A DNA stretch of 11,633 nt, taken from assembly GCA_027056465.1 (NCBI GenBank), contig JALUKS010000081.1:1-11633 (forward strand). Direction: 5' to 3'. Each line of letters starts with the position of its first letter. Position 1 is the stretch's first letter. The DNA is from Sulfurimonas sp. Its GTDB lineage: Bacteria > Campylobacterota > Campylobacteria > Campylobacterales > Sulfurimonadaceae. Shown piece by piece: positions 1 to 6,538 of the stretch. The position numbers and the translations under genes are program-made. Under the pieces are notes generated by a model. It was not told the DNA's origin. It was given only the letters and a program-made list of their open reading frames with translations, and searched no databases.

Positions 1-1027
1 CTACACCACTATAGGCACTTAAGTCTGTATCGTTCTTTGTAATAACATCATAACGGATACCCGCTGAGTAATTGTTGTTATACTGATAGACAAGTTGCGT
101 ATAGAGTCCACCTTGTGAGTCGTTTGCTTTTTCACGCTGTAAATATTCACTCTGCCAACTAAGAGCGCTATAACTTCCTAACTGCTCTCTCATTGTTAAG
201 TCAATGCCATAAATATTACTATTTTTTGCCTTTACAGTTTTTCCATGCGCAATACTCACACCACCTAAGATAGAAAGGTCATCTCCTACATCTATACTTG
301 ACTTCACATAGCCGACTAGAAGATTAGGATTTTCATCTCCAAAACTTCTATCGTTTGTCCCTTGCATCGCATCAACACCTGCCATAAGGTAAGTATCTGT
401 TGGTGCTACCCATTGGAGTTGCACTCCTGAATCACTTATCATATCAGGTCCAAAAAGTGCTTTGTAGATAATAGGTTGGGCATCAAAGTGCCATGCATGT
501 TGATGCTTTTCATTGATGCGACCAAATGCACTTCTAAATTTACCTGCTTTAACACGAAGACCTGCGGGTAAACTTGTAGTAGTTACATAAGCCTCTTCTA
601 TCTCAAGCTGATCAGGATGGAGATGAAAAATAGCAAAGGCATCAAAATATGGATCAACGACAGAGTGCATAGCGACCTCTGCATAGTTGAGGTTAAAACC
701 TCTGTTTGCATTAAATGGAAGTTCTGCATAACCTGCATCAATAAAACCAGGAATAGCTAGATTTGCATAGTCGCTATTTTTTACATCACGTCCTACGGTG
801 GACATATTTAAAATCAATGCAATATCTGGTAGGTAAGCATTCTGCGAAAAACTCGCACTTGTATTGACACTATTTTTTTGTGTCGCTTCTAAACTCTCTA
901 CACGAGAGAGAAGTTTTTGTGTTGTCACTTTTTGTTGTTGTAACTCTTGTTTTAGAGCCTCTGTATCACTATCTGCGAGTAAAGATGTACAAGCAATAAG
1001 TGATAATAATAGCAATTTTTTTTGCAT
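1..1027 (-). CDS. Outer-membrane beta-barrel protein, zinc-regulated TonB-dependent receptor-like (partial, C-terminus outside window)
   Basis: The start is the ATG at 1027-1025, preceded by AAGGAT at normal spacing. The frame stays open for 342 codons to base 1, so the C-terminus is missing. Residues 1-18 form a short signal peptide (MQKKLLLLSLIACTSLLADS). Cleavage after LLA is likely, but LIAC at 10-13 also resembles a lipobox. Residues 21-50 are Gln/Lys/Leu-rich and probably a short coiled coil. The rest alternates aromatic and small residues like a beta barrel, with LPDIALILNMS, RGFNLNYAEVAMHSVVDPYF, LEIEEAYVTTTSLP, KAGKFRSAFGRINEKHQHAW and QLQWVAPTDTYLMAGV. From memory these match a Campylobacterota family annotated as zinc-regulated TonB-dependent outer membrane receptor. 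No TonB box or plug domain is visible, so the TonB part of that name is doubtful. The gene follows a small His/Cys protein by 34 bases and is probably co-transcribed with it, which fits metal handling. The substrate is unknown. Confidence 0.8.
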   Translation of the reverse strand, partial: MQKKLLLLSLIACTSLLADSDTEALKQELQQQKVTTQKLLSRVESLEATQKNSVNTSASFSQNAYLPDIALILNMSTVGRDVKNSDYANLAIPGFIDAGYAELPFNANRGFNLNYAEVAMHSVVDPYFDAFAIFHLHPDQLEIEEAYVTTTSLPAGLRVKAGKFRSAFGRINEKHQHAWHFDAQPIIYKALFGPDMISDSGVQLQWVAPTDTYLMAGVDAMQGTNDRSFGDENPNLLVGYVKSSIDVGDDLSILGGVSIAHGKTVKAKNSNIYGIDLTMREQLGSYSALSWQSEYLQREKANDSQGGLYTQLVYQYNNNYSAGIRYDVITKNDTDLSAYSGV

Positions 1028-1061
1028 AATTATCCTTAAGAAATATATTTATATAGTTTGT

Positions 1062-1346
1062 TTATGAGTAAAGGATAGTGATAGGGGGCGCTCTTGAGTT
1101 ATTGTGAGAGCCAATATGCTTTGAAGTAAAATAGGGAAGTTGTGCAAGTGTCGCTTCATGAAGAAGTGTAAGTGGCGTAAGATAAACTACATCACTTGGT
1201 GTATCTATATTTGTAACCGAAGCACTTATAGCACATATCTGACAATCACTATGTGATTTTAGATCATTATGGTGGTGCATAGCCCCCATAAGTGTCGATA
1301 CAAGAACAATAATACTAAGAATATTTCGGAGTAGATACTTTTTCAT
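1062..1346 (-). CDS. Small secreted or membrane-anchored His/Cys protein, DUF2946-like
   Basis: This is a 94-residue protein. Residues 1-7 are basic and 8-22 hydrophobic, giving an N-terminal signal or anchor that exports the rest. The exported part begins with HHH (24-26), then H32 and a C35-x2-C38 pair (SDCQICAI), and ends near SRAPP (84-88). An N-terminal anchor, a His cluster, a CxxC and a C-terminal R-[AG]-P-P is the pattern I associate with DUF2946-type small proteins, which are often found near metal-related genes. A periplasmic metal-binding or metal-relay role is inferred, not shown. No good Shine-Dalgarno precedes the ATG, but a -10 box sits 7 bases upstream of it, so the mRNA is probably almost leaderless. 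The outer-membrane barrel gene follows after 34 bases and is likely co-transcribed. Confidence 0.75.
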   Translation of the reverse strand: MKKYLLRNILSIIVLVSTLMGAMHHHNDLKSHSDCQICAISASVTNIDTPSDVVYLTPLTLLHEATLAQLPYFTSKHIGSHNNSRAPPITILYS

Positions 1347-1353
1347 TTATGGC

Positions 1354-1359
1354 AGTATA
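1354..1359 (-). promoter_or_regulatory. -10 box for the small His/Cys protein and barrel unit
   Basis: TATACT on the minus strand, preceded by GC, ends so that transcription would start at about 1347, one base before the ATG at 1346. No -35 is visible, but the upstream DNA is T/A-rich, as usual for sigma-70 promoters in this phylum. This implies a transcript with a leader of about one base and agrees with the lack of a Shine-Dalgarno. Confidence 0.5.
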
Positions 1360-1401
1360 GCTTATTTTATTTAAAAATAGATAGAATAATTAAAGAAGAA
1401 A

Positions 1402-1425
1402 GTTACACCTCAGGAGAGGTGGAAC
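1402..1425 (-). terminator. Hairpin after the porin gene, probable terminator
   Basis: The arms CACCTC (1406-1411) and GAGGTG (1416-1421) enclose a four-base loop. The stem extends by GTT/AAC after one mismatch, giving 9 paired bases in all. It begins 19 bases after the porin stop. On the minus strand it is followed by a pyrimidine-rich but not pure T stretch (AACTTTCTTCTTT), so termination may be partial. It separates the tsdA-porin unit from the small-protein unit. Confidence 0.55.
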
Positions 1426-1443
1426 TAGAAAATCTATAAAGAT

Positions 1444-2781
1444 TTAGAACTTTATAGTTCCTTGAACAGAAAGTAAGTTACCAATATTGTCAACTACTAT
1501 TTGTGCATTAGCATTTCCTGGTGCAGTAAGATCTCTAATAGCATAGTTCACATCAATTCTATTAGCACCTTTAAAGTGATAAGACATACCAAGTGTTGTT
1601 GTTGTAAAATCTCTCTCATCTTTAACAGAGTTTGTTAAACGATTGAGGTAGTCATAACGAGCTAAAAGTTCTATTTTCTTAGGTAATACATAGTACTGAA
1701 CACTTACAAGTCCACCATCAGCTACATTTTTACTCTCTGCAGCGATTTGATATTGCCAATCATCAGTAAATGCAGTAGCACTACTATCTTTAGCACCATT
1801 ATAAATCATACCTTTTGCTTTGATATACTCTGCATCAAAACGCAGACCACCATAAAAACAGTCTATACCTACACCATAACGTTCACGATCATAATTTTGA
1901 TCATTAAGTTTTCTTTTTCCATCTTGGTACCAAGCATAAGTTTTTATAGACTGTGTATGATAGCCCTTTCCTTTACCAAAAAGGTATTCAGTTGAGAGAT
2001 AACCATAGTAAGTCATTTCACCTGAAGCATTTTTAGAGCTAAGACCTGTTCCATTACCAGCCATACCTGCAACACTTACAGTGATATCTTTCGTTACATG
2101 AGATGTATTAAAGAGTTCTACACCGCGGTCACGATATGCACCGACTGATTGTTCAGGTGCTGCAGTATAAGTAAGGTCACCATTTACATCTTTTCCTACT
2201 GTTGCATTATTTGGTAAGAAACGCTCTAAGAGGAGTTGGCTACCTGCAGTTGAAAAGTTACGATACTCTGAAGCTAGAACAGCACGCATTCCCTCTTCAC
2301 TACCAGGGTATTTAAACTGACCCGCTCTTACATGTACATAAGGAATACCATTGTAAGTAATAGAAGCATCAGTTAAATAATTTTCTGCAGAATGTCCAGC
2401 TGGTTGAGTAATACCATCTTCACCAAACTCTGTCATAAAGAAGTAATCAAGTTGATTATTCTTATCTACCATACCACGAACAGCTAAACGGGCACGATTT
2501 ATTTCAAATCCAGCTTGATGGTCAAGTGTTGGTGCCATCATAACAAACGGAGTTTTATTTGTACCAGCTTTATCTAAAATCGTTCCATAATCTTTTTGAT
2601 ATCCAGCCTGAATAAATCCCCAGAAGTGTGGCTTATTATTATGATTTGCAACTTTTTTTCCATCTTTTTTTACAAAGTCAGGTTGTGTTCCAGCTATACT
2701 AAGCCAATCTGCTGCATGAAGCCCTACTGAAAGTAGAGATGCACTTAAAAGTGATAAAACTATTTTATTTTGAATTTTCAT
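1444..2781 (-). CDS. Outer-membrane porin, phosphate-selective Porin O/P type
   Basis: This is a 445-residue beta-barrel protein. A signal peptide covers about residues 1-24, with cleavage near LHAA-D. The mature part starts with FWGFIQAGYQKDYG and contains FEINRARLAVRGMVDKNNQLDYFFMTEFG (about 92-120) and VHVRAGQFKYPGSEEG, typical of the Porin O/P fold. It ends in F, as trimeric and monomeric barrels usually do. AAGGAAA precedes the ATG and overlaps the stop of tsdA, from which it is only 10 bases away, so the two genes are co-transcribed and probably translationally linked. The family name comes from Pseudomonas OprO/OprP; phosphate selectivity cannot be read from sequence here. Its place after tsdA suggests it admits the substrate of that enzyme, an anion such as thiosulfate or tetrathionate. 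That is an inference. Confidence 0.85.
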   Translation of the reverse strand: MKIQNKIVLSLLSASLLSVGLHAADWLSIAGTQPDFVKKDGKKVANHNNKPHFWGFIQAGYQKDYGTILDKAGTNKTPFVMMAPTLDHQAGFEINRARLAVRGMVDKNNQLDYFFMTEFGEDGITQPAGHSAENYLTDASITYNGIPYVHVRAGQFKYPGSEEGMRAVLASEYRNFSTAGSQLLLERFLPNNATVGKDVNGDLTYTAAPEQSVGAYRDRGVELFNTSHVTKDITVSVAGMAGNGTGLSSKNASGEMTYYGYLSTEYLFGKGKGYHTQSIKTYAWYQDGKRKLNDQNYDRERYGVGIDCFYGGLRFDAEYIKAKGMIYNGAKDSSATAFTDDWQYQIAAESKNVADGGLVSVQYYVLPKKIELLARYDYLNRLTNSVKDERDFTTTTLGMSYHFKGANRIDVNYAIRDLTAPGNANAQIVVDNIGNLLSVQGTIKF

Positions 2782-2791
2782 TTTATTTTCC

Positions 2792-3751
2792 TTATTTTAT
2801 TTTATGGTCGCCACGGATTACATCGACATTTAGACCAAATTGTTTAAAATTACTACGTACTGAGTGTTTTTCATGTAAAACTTTTGAATTATAGTAACCC
2901 ATTTTGCTTGCTGGATAGAGTGCTTTTTTCAAATCAAAGTCAGCATGTGGTTGTGCATCTACATAAAGCATAATATCTGCTGCTTCTTGATCTTTGAGTG
3001 TTCCACCTTGACCTAGAGGCATATTTGATTGTACCCATGCAGCACCTTTGTTGAGTTTACTCATACCTGCACCAGTATTGTAAGCAAGCCATTTTCCATC
3101 TTTTTGTCCCCAAAGTGGTGGGAATGTTCCCATACCTGCACCATTAGCACTATGACACATTGCACACTTGGCTTCATAAAGTTTTTTACCATTTATATAG
3201 TTTTCATGTGTCGCTTTTTTCTGAATTTTTGCGAAATGTTTCGCACCATGCATCCATCTCTGTGAATTTGCTGGGCCACAAGGCATCTTTGCATTCATCT
3301 TCATAGGCATACCCTCTGAAAGCCATGTAACATAAGTAGCCATAGCAACAGAAGCTTTTGTATCAACAATAGGACGTTTTCCATTCATACTACGCATAAA
3401 ACAGTTGTTGATTCTATCTTGTAGTGTTTGTACTGATTTTTCTCTTTTAGAATACGCTGGAAATGAAGTAGCCGTTCCTATAAATGTAGAAATTCCAGAT
3501 GCAGTACCTGGTTTACCATCACTACCACGTAGGTGACAACTGATACATTGGAGTTTATTTCCTACCATATCTTTTGTAAGTGGGTGGGTGTCAGTATGAA
3601 GTAAAATATCTTCACCTAGTTTTACCATTTTTCCTACTTCGCCAGCAGGGTATGCTTTTGGTGCAGCTGTTGGCGTTTGAGCCATTAGATTTGAGCTCAT
3701 CATTAAGAGTGCCGCAGCACCTAGTGAGTATTTTATTAGACTGTTTTTCAT
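2792..3751 (-). CDS. tsdA: Dihaem cytochrome c, thiosulfate dehydrogenase / tetrathionate reductase TsdA
   Basis: TsdA interconverts two thiosulfate and one tetrathionate with transfer of two electrons in the periplasm. The 319-residue protein has a signal peptide cleaved after about A24 (LMA-Q). It has two haem sites: C69-x2-C72-H73 (CISCH) and C196-x2-C199-H200 (CAMCH). R113-I-N-N-C117 followed by SMNG matches the conserved TsdA motif whose Cys is the unusual axial ligand of the catalytic haem 1. Q-S-N243-M244-P-L-G supplies Met for haem 2. From memory, the Asn-Met pair at this point resembles the Campylobacter jejuni enzyme, while Allochromatium has Lys-Met. The start is supported by AAGGAAA upstream. 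It is preceded by a candidate operator and promoter and followed by a porin. No separate TsdB is visible. The direction of catalysis in vivo is not settled. Confidence 0.88.
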   Translation of the reverse strand: MKNSLIKYSLGAAALLMMSSNLMAQTPTAAPKAYPAGEVGKMVKLGEDILLHTDTHPLTKDMVGNKLQCISCHLRGSDGKPGTASGISTFIGTATSFPAYSKREKSVQTLQDRINNCFMRSMNGKRPIVDTKASVAMATYVTWLSEGMPMKMNAKMPCGPANSQRWMHGAKHFAKIQKKATHENYINGKKLYEAKCAMCHSANGAGMGTFPPLWGQKDGKWLAYNTGAGMSKLNKGAAWVQSNMPLGQGGTLKDQEAADIMLYVDAQPHADFDLKKALYPASKMGYYNSKVLHEKHSVRSNFKQFGLNVDVIRGDHKIK

Positions 3752-3776
3752 GTTGTTTCCTTTTTTTATATCACTA

Positions 3777-3782
3777 ATGATA
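3777..3782 (-). promoter_or_regulatory. Candidate -10 box of the tsdA-porin promoter
   Basis: TATCAT on the minus strand lies 26 bases upstream of the tsdA ATG and predicts a start near 3770, which leaves a leader of about 20 bases containing the AAGGAAA ribosome site. There is no -35 hexamer; the inverted repeats at 3793-3826 occupy that place, as expected for an activator-dependent promoter. It is a one-mismatch box, so the support is moderate. Confidence 0.4.
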
Positions 3783-3792
3783 CCAATAGCTT

Positions 3793-3826
3793 CGTAACTT
3801 TTGCGTAAGTAAAAAAGTTACGCAAA
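3793..3826 (-). promoter_or_regulatory. Nested inverted repeats upstream of tsdA, candidate response-regulator operator
   Basis: Two perfect inverted repeats overlap. One has 9-base arms, TTTGCGTAA (3800-3808) and TTACGCAAA (3818-3826), with a 9-base spacer. The other has 10-base arms, CGTAACTTTT (3793-3802) and AAAAGTTACG (3813-3822), with a 10-base spacer. They share the GTTACG core, so as RNA they would exclude each other. On the minus strand CTTACG and GTTACG also form a direct repeat at an 11-base period, a spacing typical of OmpR-family sites. The kinase stop codon (3818-3820) lies inside. Neither hairpin is followed by a T run, so a terminator is unlikely. A binding site for the regulator encoded upstream is inferred. 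Confidence 0.5.
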
Positions 3827-4972
3827 TTTATAGCTGAAAAGTGAACCTTGTGAAAGCTTACTGGTGACCAAAATTTCAATACCATTTTTGTCGCATATAT
3901 ATTTTACAATACTAAGCCCGATACCAAAACCTCCTTGAATTACATCTTCACGTGCATAACGCTCAAATATCTTTTGAGTATCTTTTATCCCCACACCCTC
4001 ATCTTGAACACTAAAAACAGTATGCTTTTCCTCTGTATATAGTCTAATAAGAATTTTAGTCTCTTTAGGACTATATTTTATTGCATTTGAGAGAGTGTTA
4101 TCTATCACTCTTTGTAGCTCTATTCGGTTCATATCAAGAAACATATACTCTTCTATATCTTCTTCAATGGATATATTTTTTACTTTTGCCAAATCTAAAA
4201 AAACTTCAATACGATTTGCTAGTAAATGAGAAAAATCGAGATGTTCTGCTTTATACTCTACATGTGTATGTTTTATGTGATACTCAATATCCTCATAAAT
4301 CAAAATCATACTCTGCATGCTAGTAAAAAGTCTGCGCAGAACCTTACTATCCTCTTTTTCTCGTAAAAACTCTAAGTTGAGTTGCATAACACCGAGTGGC
4401 GTTTTCAGTTCATGCATTGCATCATTAAAAAAGATATTGAGATATCTATTTGCTTTTTCAAGTGGTCGCATACTTATCTTGATAAAAAAGAGTGTCATAA
4501 AAAAGATAACAGCCCCTAGAAAAAATGCTGTTAGCAGTGCTTTTGTATAGATGTTTTTATATGAAATACTCTTAACAAGTAGTAGTTCTTTTGCTTGTAA
4601 TCTGTTTAGAGTTAGAAGAACTTTTTTACTTATGAGATTTTCATCTGTATTAGTTTTTAGTATTTTTTTACAGACTGTTTCATCTGTTGCAAAAAGTAGT
4701 TGTGCATTTGTGCCATAGAGACATGAGTTATAAAAAAGTGAACGAGGAAAATGAAATATATGTTTGTTTGTCTGCGAAAAATTATAAATGCTCTTTTCAA
4801 CACTATATGCGTAGTGTTGTAACTCCTGCATTTGCACTTCTTTGTAACTCTTCTGCTCCACAGAGATATAAAAATAAGCAGGAATACTCACAATCAGAAC
4901 AACTAACATAGAGTAAAAAAATGCTAATGTATAAATATACTGCTTATCTTTTTCTATCAATTTTGTATCCAA
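3818..4972 (-). CDS. Sensor histidine kinase with a short periplasmic domain
   Basis: This is the membrane kinase of the tsdA two-component system. TM1 is about 13-36 and TM2 about 145-167. Between them lies a periplasmic part of about 108 residues with two Cys (C84, C101). No HAMP is evident; TM2 runs almost directly into the H-box (DAMHELKTPL, H187). The ATPase has the N-box DNTLSNAIKYS (N292, N296), G1 DEGVGI (D324-I329) and G2 GGFGIGL (347-353), so it should be active. The start is TTG at 4972, five codons after an in-frame stop. A GGA seven bases before the next TTG at 4960 makes 4960-4958 an equally good start (380 aa). The 5' end overlaps the restored C-terminus of the response-regulator gene by 29 bases, the usual arrangement of a coupled pair. 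The stop lies in the tsdA operator candidate. Confidence 0.85.
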   Translation of the reverse strand: MDTKLIEKDKQYIYTLAFFYSMLVVLIVSIPAYFYISVEQKSYKEVQMQELQHYAYSVEKSIYNFSQTNKHIFHFPRSLFYNSCLYGTNAQLLFATDETVCKKILKTNTDENLISKKVLLTLNRLQAKELLLVKSISYKNIYTKALLTAFFLGAVIFFMTLFFIKISMRPLEKANRYLNIFFNDAMHELKTPLGVMQLNLEFLREKEDSKVLRRLFTSMQSMILIYEDIEYHIKHTHVEYKAEHLDFSHLLANRIEVFLDLAKVKNISIEEDIEEYMFLDMNRIELQRVIDNTLSNAIKYSPKETKILIRLYTEEKHTVFSVQDEGVGIKDTQKIFERYAREDVIQGGFGIGLSIVKYICDKNGIEILVTSKLSQGSLFSYKFA

Positions 4973-5610
4973 ACCCTTTTTTGTTTACAATGAAGGTTGC
5001 ATCTGTTTTATCACGAATTTTTTTAATGCACATACGGATATCTGCCTCTGTTACCATTTTTTTCTTCCCAAACATCTTCCCACAACTTCTTAGTTGAAAT
5101 ATATTCACCAAGATGAGTTATCAAGTACTCTAGTACCTTTTGCTCTTTTGGTGTCACTGCGATTACTTCACCTTTTTGAAGAAGCTTACCTTGTGTGAGA
5201 TTATAACTGTACTCATCATTGAGTGGCACTTCTTCTTCATTTGAGTGCAGATAAAAAAGCTTTAGAACCTGCTCAACACGGTACTTTAACTCTCTCGCAG
5301 CAAAAGGCTTACGAATGTAATCATTACAGCCAAGTTCATAACCAATACTCAGATTGTCAATATCAGTCAAAGAAGTCATAAAAATAACAGGTGTTTCATC
5401 TTTCTGCTCACGCAAGATTTTTACAATCTCATAGCCACTCTTTCCTGGTACACGGATATCTAAAAGTAAAAGATGATATTTTTTAAAATAGAGTGCATCG
5501 ACTACTTCATCGCCATTTTCAAAACTCTCCACCTTATAACCTAGAGATTCAAGATACTCATGTATCGTCTCTTTGTAACTGACATCATCTTCTAAAAGTA
5601 ATATTTTCAT
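4944..5610 (-). pseudogene. OmpR/PhoB-type response regulator, frameshifted in its DNA-binding domain
   Basis: As sequenced, translation from the ATG at 5610 stops at 5023 after 195 residues. The receiver domain is complete: acidic pocket E7-D8-D9, phospho-acceptor D51 (LLLLDIRVPG), T79 and K101 (IRKPF). A winged-helix domain begins at about 125 (VTPKEQKVLEYLITHLGEY, LWEDVWEEK) and then loses its frame at a run of seven A (5057-5063 on the plus strand). Skipping one A continues as MVTEADIRMCIKKIRDK and ends NKKGFGYKIDRKR with a stop at 4944. This supplies the recognition helix and wing and gives 221 residues, normal for the family. The start overlaps the Cache gene stop as ATGA. Without the shift the protein could be phosphorylated but could not bind DNA normally. 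The cause may be a sequencing error in the homopolymer, a recent mutation, phase variation or slippage; the sequence alone cannot decide. Confidence 0.85.
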
Positions 5611-6524
5611 TGAATAATCACTCCTAAACTATTGGCTTTATTTCTTGTTATTTCATCTTTTGTTTTGAGCATCAAAGGAGTACTATTTTCAAATACAATG
5701 ACAAAGTAGCCTAAATTTTTGTTTTCAAAATTTTTAATGCTAAAGTAGGCAAATGCATGCTTGTCCTGTGTGAAATAACCAGAACTTTTTAGATTACTCA
5801 TATCAGCTTTTTTTAGGCTTGCGAAACTATGCTTATCATAATCCTTATTCACCAAAACAAATTTATGAAGCAGTACGGGATTATGTTTGAGTGTTGTAGC
5901 TATATTGAGATACTTTTTATTGAGAAGTAAAAAAAGAGCATAACCATGTTCTGCTAATTTTTTTCGTAAATGTTCGAAATTTTCTATCACTTCTATAGAA
6001 CCCTTAAACTCACCGTTTTTCAGGATAGGAGAAATAGCCTTAATGTTTAAGCGTTTTCCAATTTCAATGGAAACCAGAGGTTTTTTAGACTCTTTTGTGC
6101 GAACTAAACCTTGACGAAAGGATGCAAGTGGAACACCTTGAACTGAATAATCCCAACTTCTTAAATAAGTATGTAAATTTTCATCATGTACCTGCACCTC
6201 GAAATTACACCCCTGCAACTCCTTTAAACTAACAATCTTTTGCTTAATAATTTCAAATACTTTTTTTCTGTCATTACTATAAAATGCTTCTAAAAAAGTC
6301 TTATCTTGTGAAAGGAGTAGAGAGAGTGATAATGCATGATGCTGCTCTTCTTCAAGTAAATTTCTTGTCAAAAAAAGAGCATTATCCAATGACTGGAGTG
6401 TCTGATTTTTAGAATATGACTGATTGAGAGTGTAGATAAAATAGAAAGAGAAGGAGAGCACCCCAATCATAAATAGAAAAACTATTTTATCGATTTTACC
6501 TATCACTCTGTCAAATAAATGCAA
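5607..6524 (-). CDS. Membrane-anchored double-Cache sensor protein without output domain
   Basis: This is a 305-residue protein with one N-terminal membrane segment (about 13-32) and a periplasmic domain filling the rest. The stretch Q111-V-H-D-E-N with LRSWD (121-125), FRQGLV (136-141), GKRLNIKAISPI (156-167) and GSIEV (175-179) matches the double-Cache sensory domain found in chemoreceptors and kinases (dCache_3-like). After the second lobe (GYFVIVFEN, 272-280) only about 25 residues remain. There is no second membrane helix, HAMP, kinase or MCP domain. The start is TTG at 6524 with GGA five bases upstream; an in-frame stop lies directly before it, and later starts would cut the anchor. It follows the MCP gene by 14 bases and overlaps the regulator by ATGA. 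It is probably a ligand-binding partner of the neighbouring kinase or of the MCP; this is inferred from context. Confidence 0.8.
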   Translation of the reverse strand: MHLFDRVIGKIDKIVFLFMIGVLSFSFYFIYTLNQSYSKNQTLQSLDNALFLTRNLLEEEQHHALSLSLLLSQDKTFLEAFYSNDRKKVFEIIKQKIVSLKELQGCNFEVQVHDENLHTYLRSWDYSVQGVPLASFRQGLVRTKESKKPLVSIEIGKRLNIKAISPILKNGEFKGSIEVIENFEHLRKKLAEHGYALFLLLNKKYLNIATTLKHNPVLLHKFVLVNKDYDKHSFASLKKADMSNLKSSGYFTQDKHAFAYFSIKNFENKNLGYFVIVFENSTPLMLKTKDEITRNKANSLGVIIQ

Positions 6525-6538
6525 TCAATTCCAATGAC

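Noticed and set aside
864..1067. Plus-strand frame of 67 codons opposite the start of the barrel gene
   Set aside because: Antisense to the signal peptide and coiled coil of a supported gene; low-complexity Phe/Cys/Ser translation; no ribosome site.
1403..1414. The 12-base string TTACACCTCAGG also found at 8199-8210, both ahead of minus-strand genes
   Set aside because: A shared 12-mer is expected a few times by chance in an AT-rich window of this size. The first copy is explained by the terminator stem.
3793..3826. Rho-independent terminator between the kinase and tsdA
   Set aside because: The stems are strong but neither is followed by a T run on the minus strand, and the kinase stop lies within the stem. 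An operator is the better reading.
5057..5063. Programmed -1 ribosomal frameshift in the response regulator
   Set aside because: A -1 shift reaches a stop two codons later (TGG TAA). Only a shift equal to losing one A (or gaining two) restores the domain, so the classical -1 slippery mechanism does not fit.
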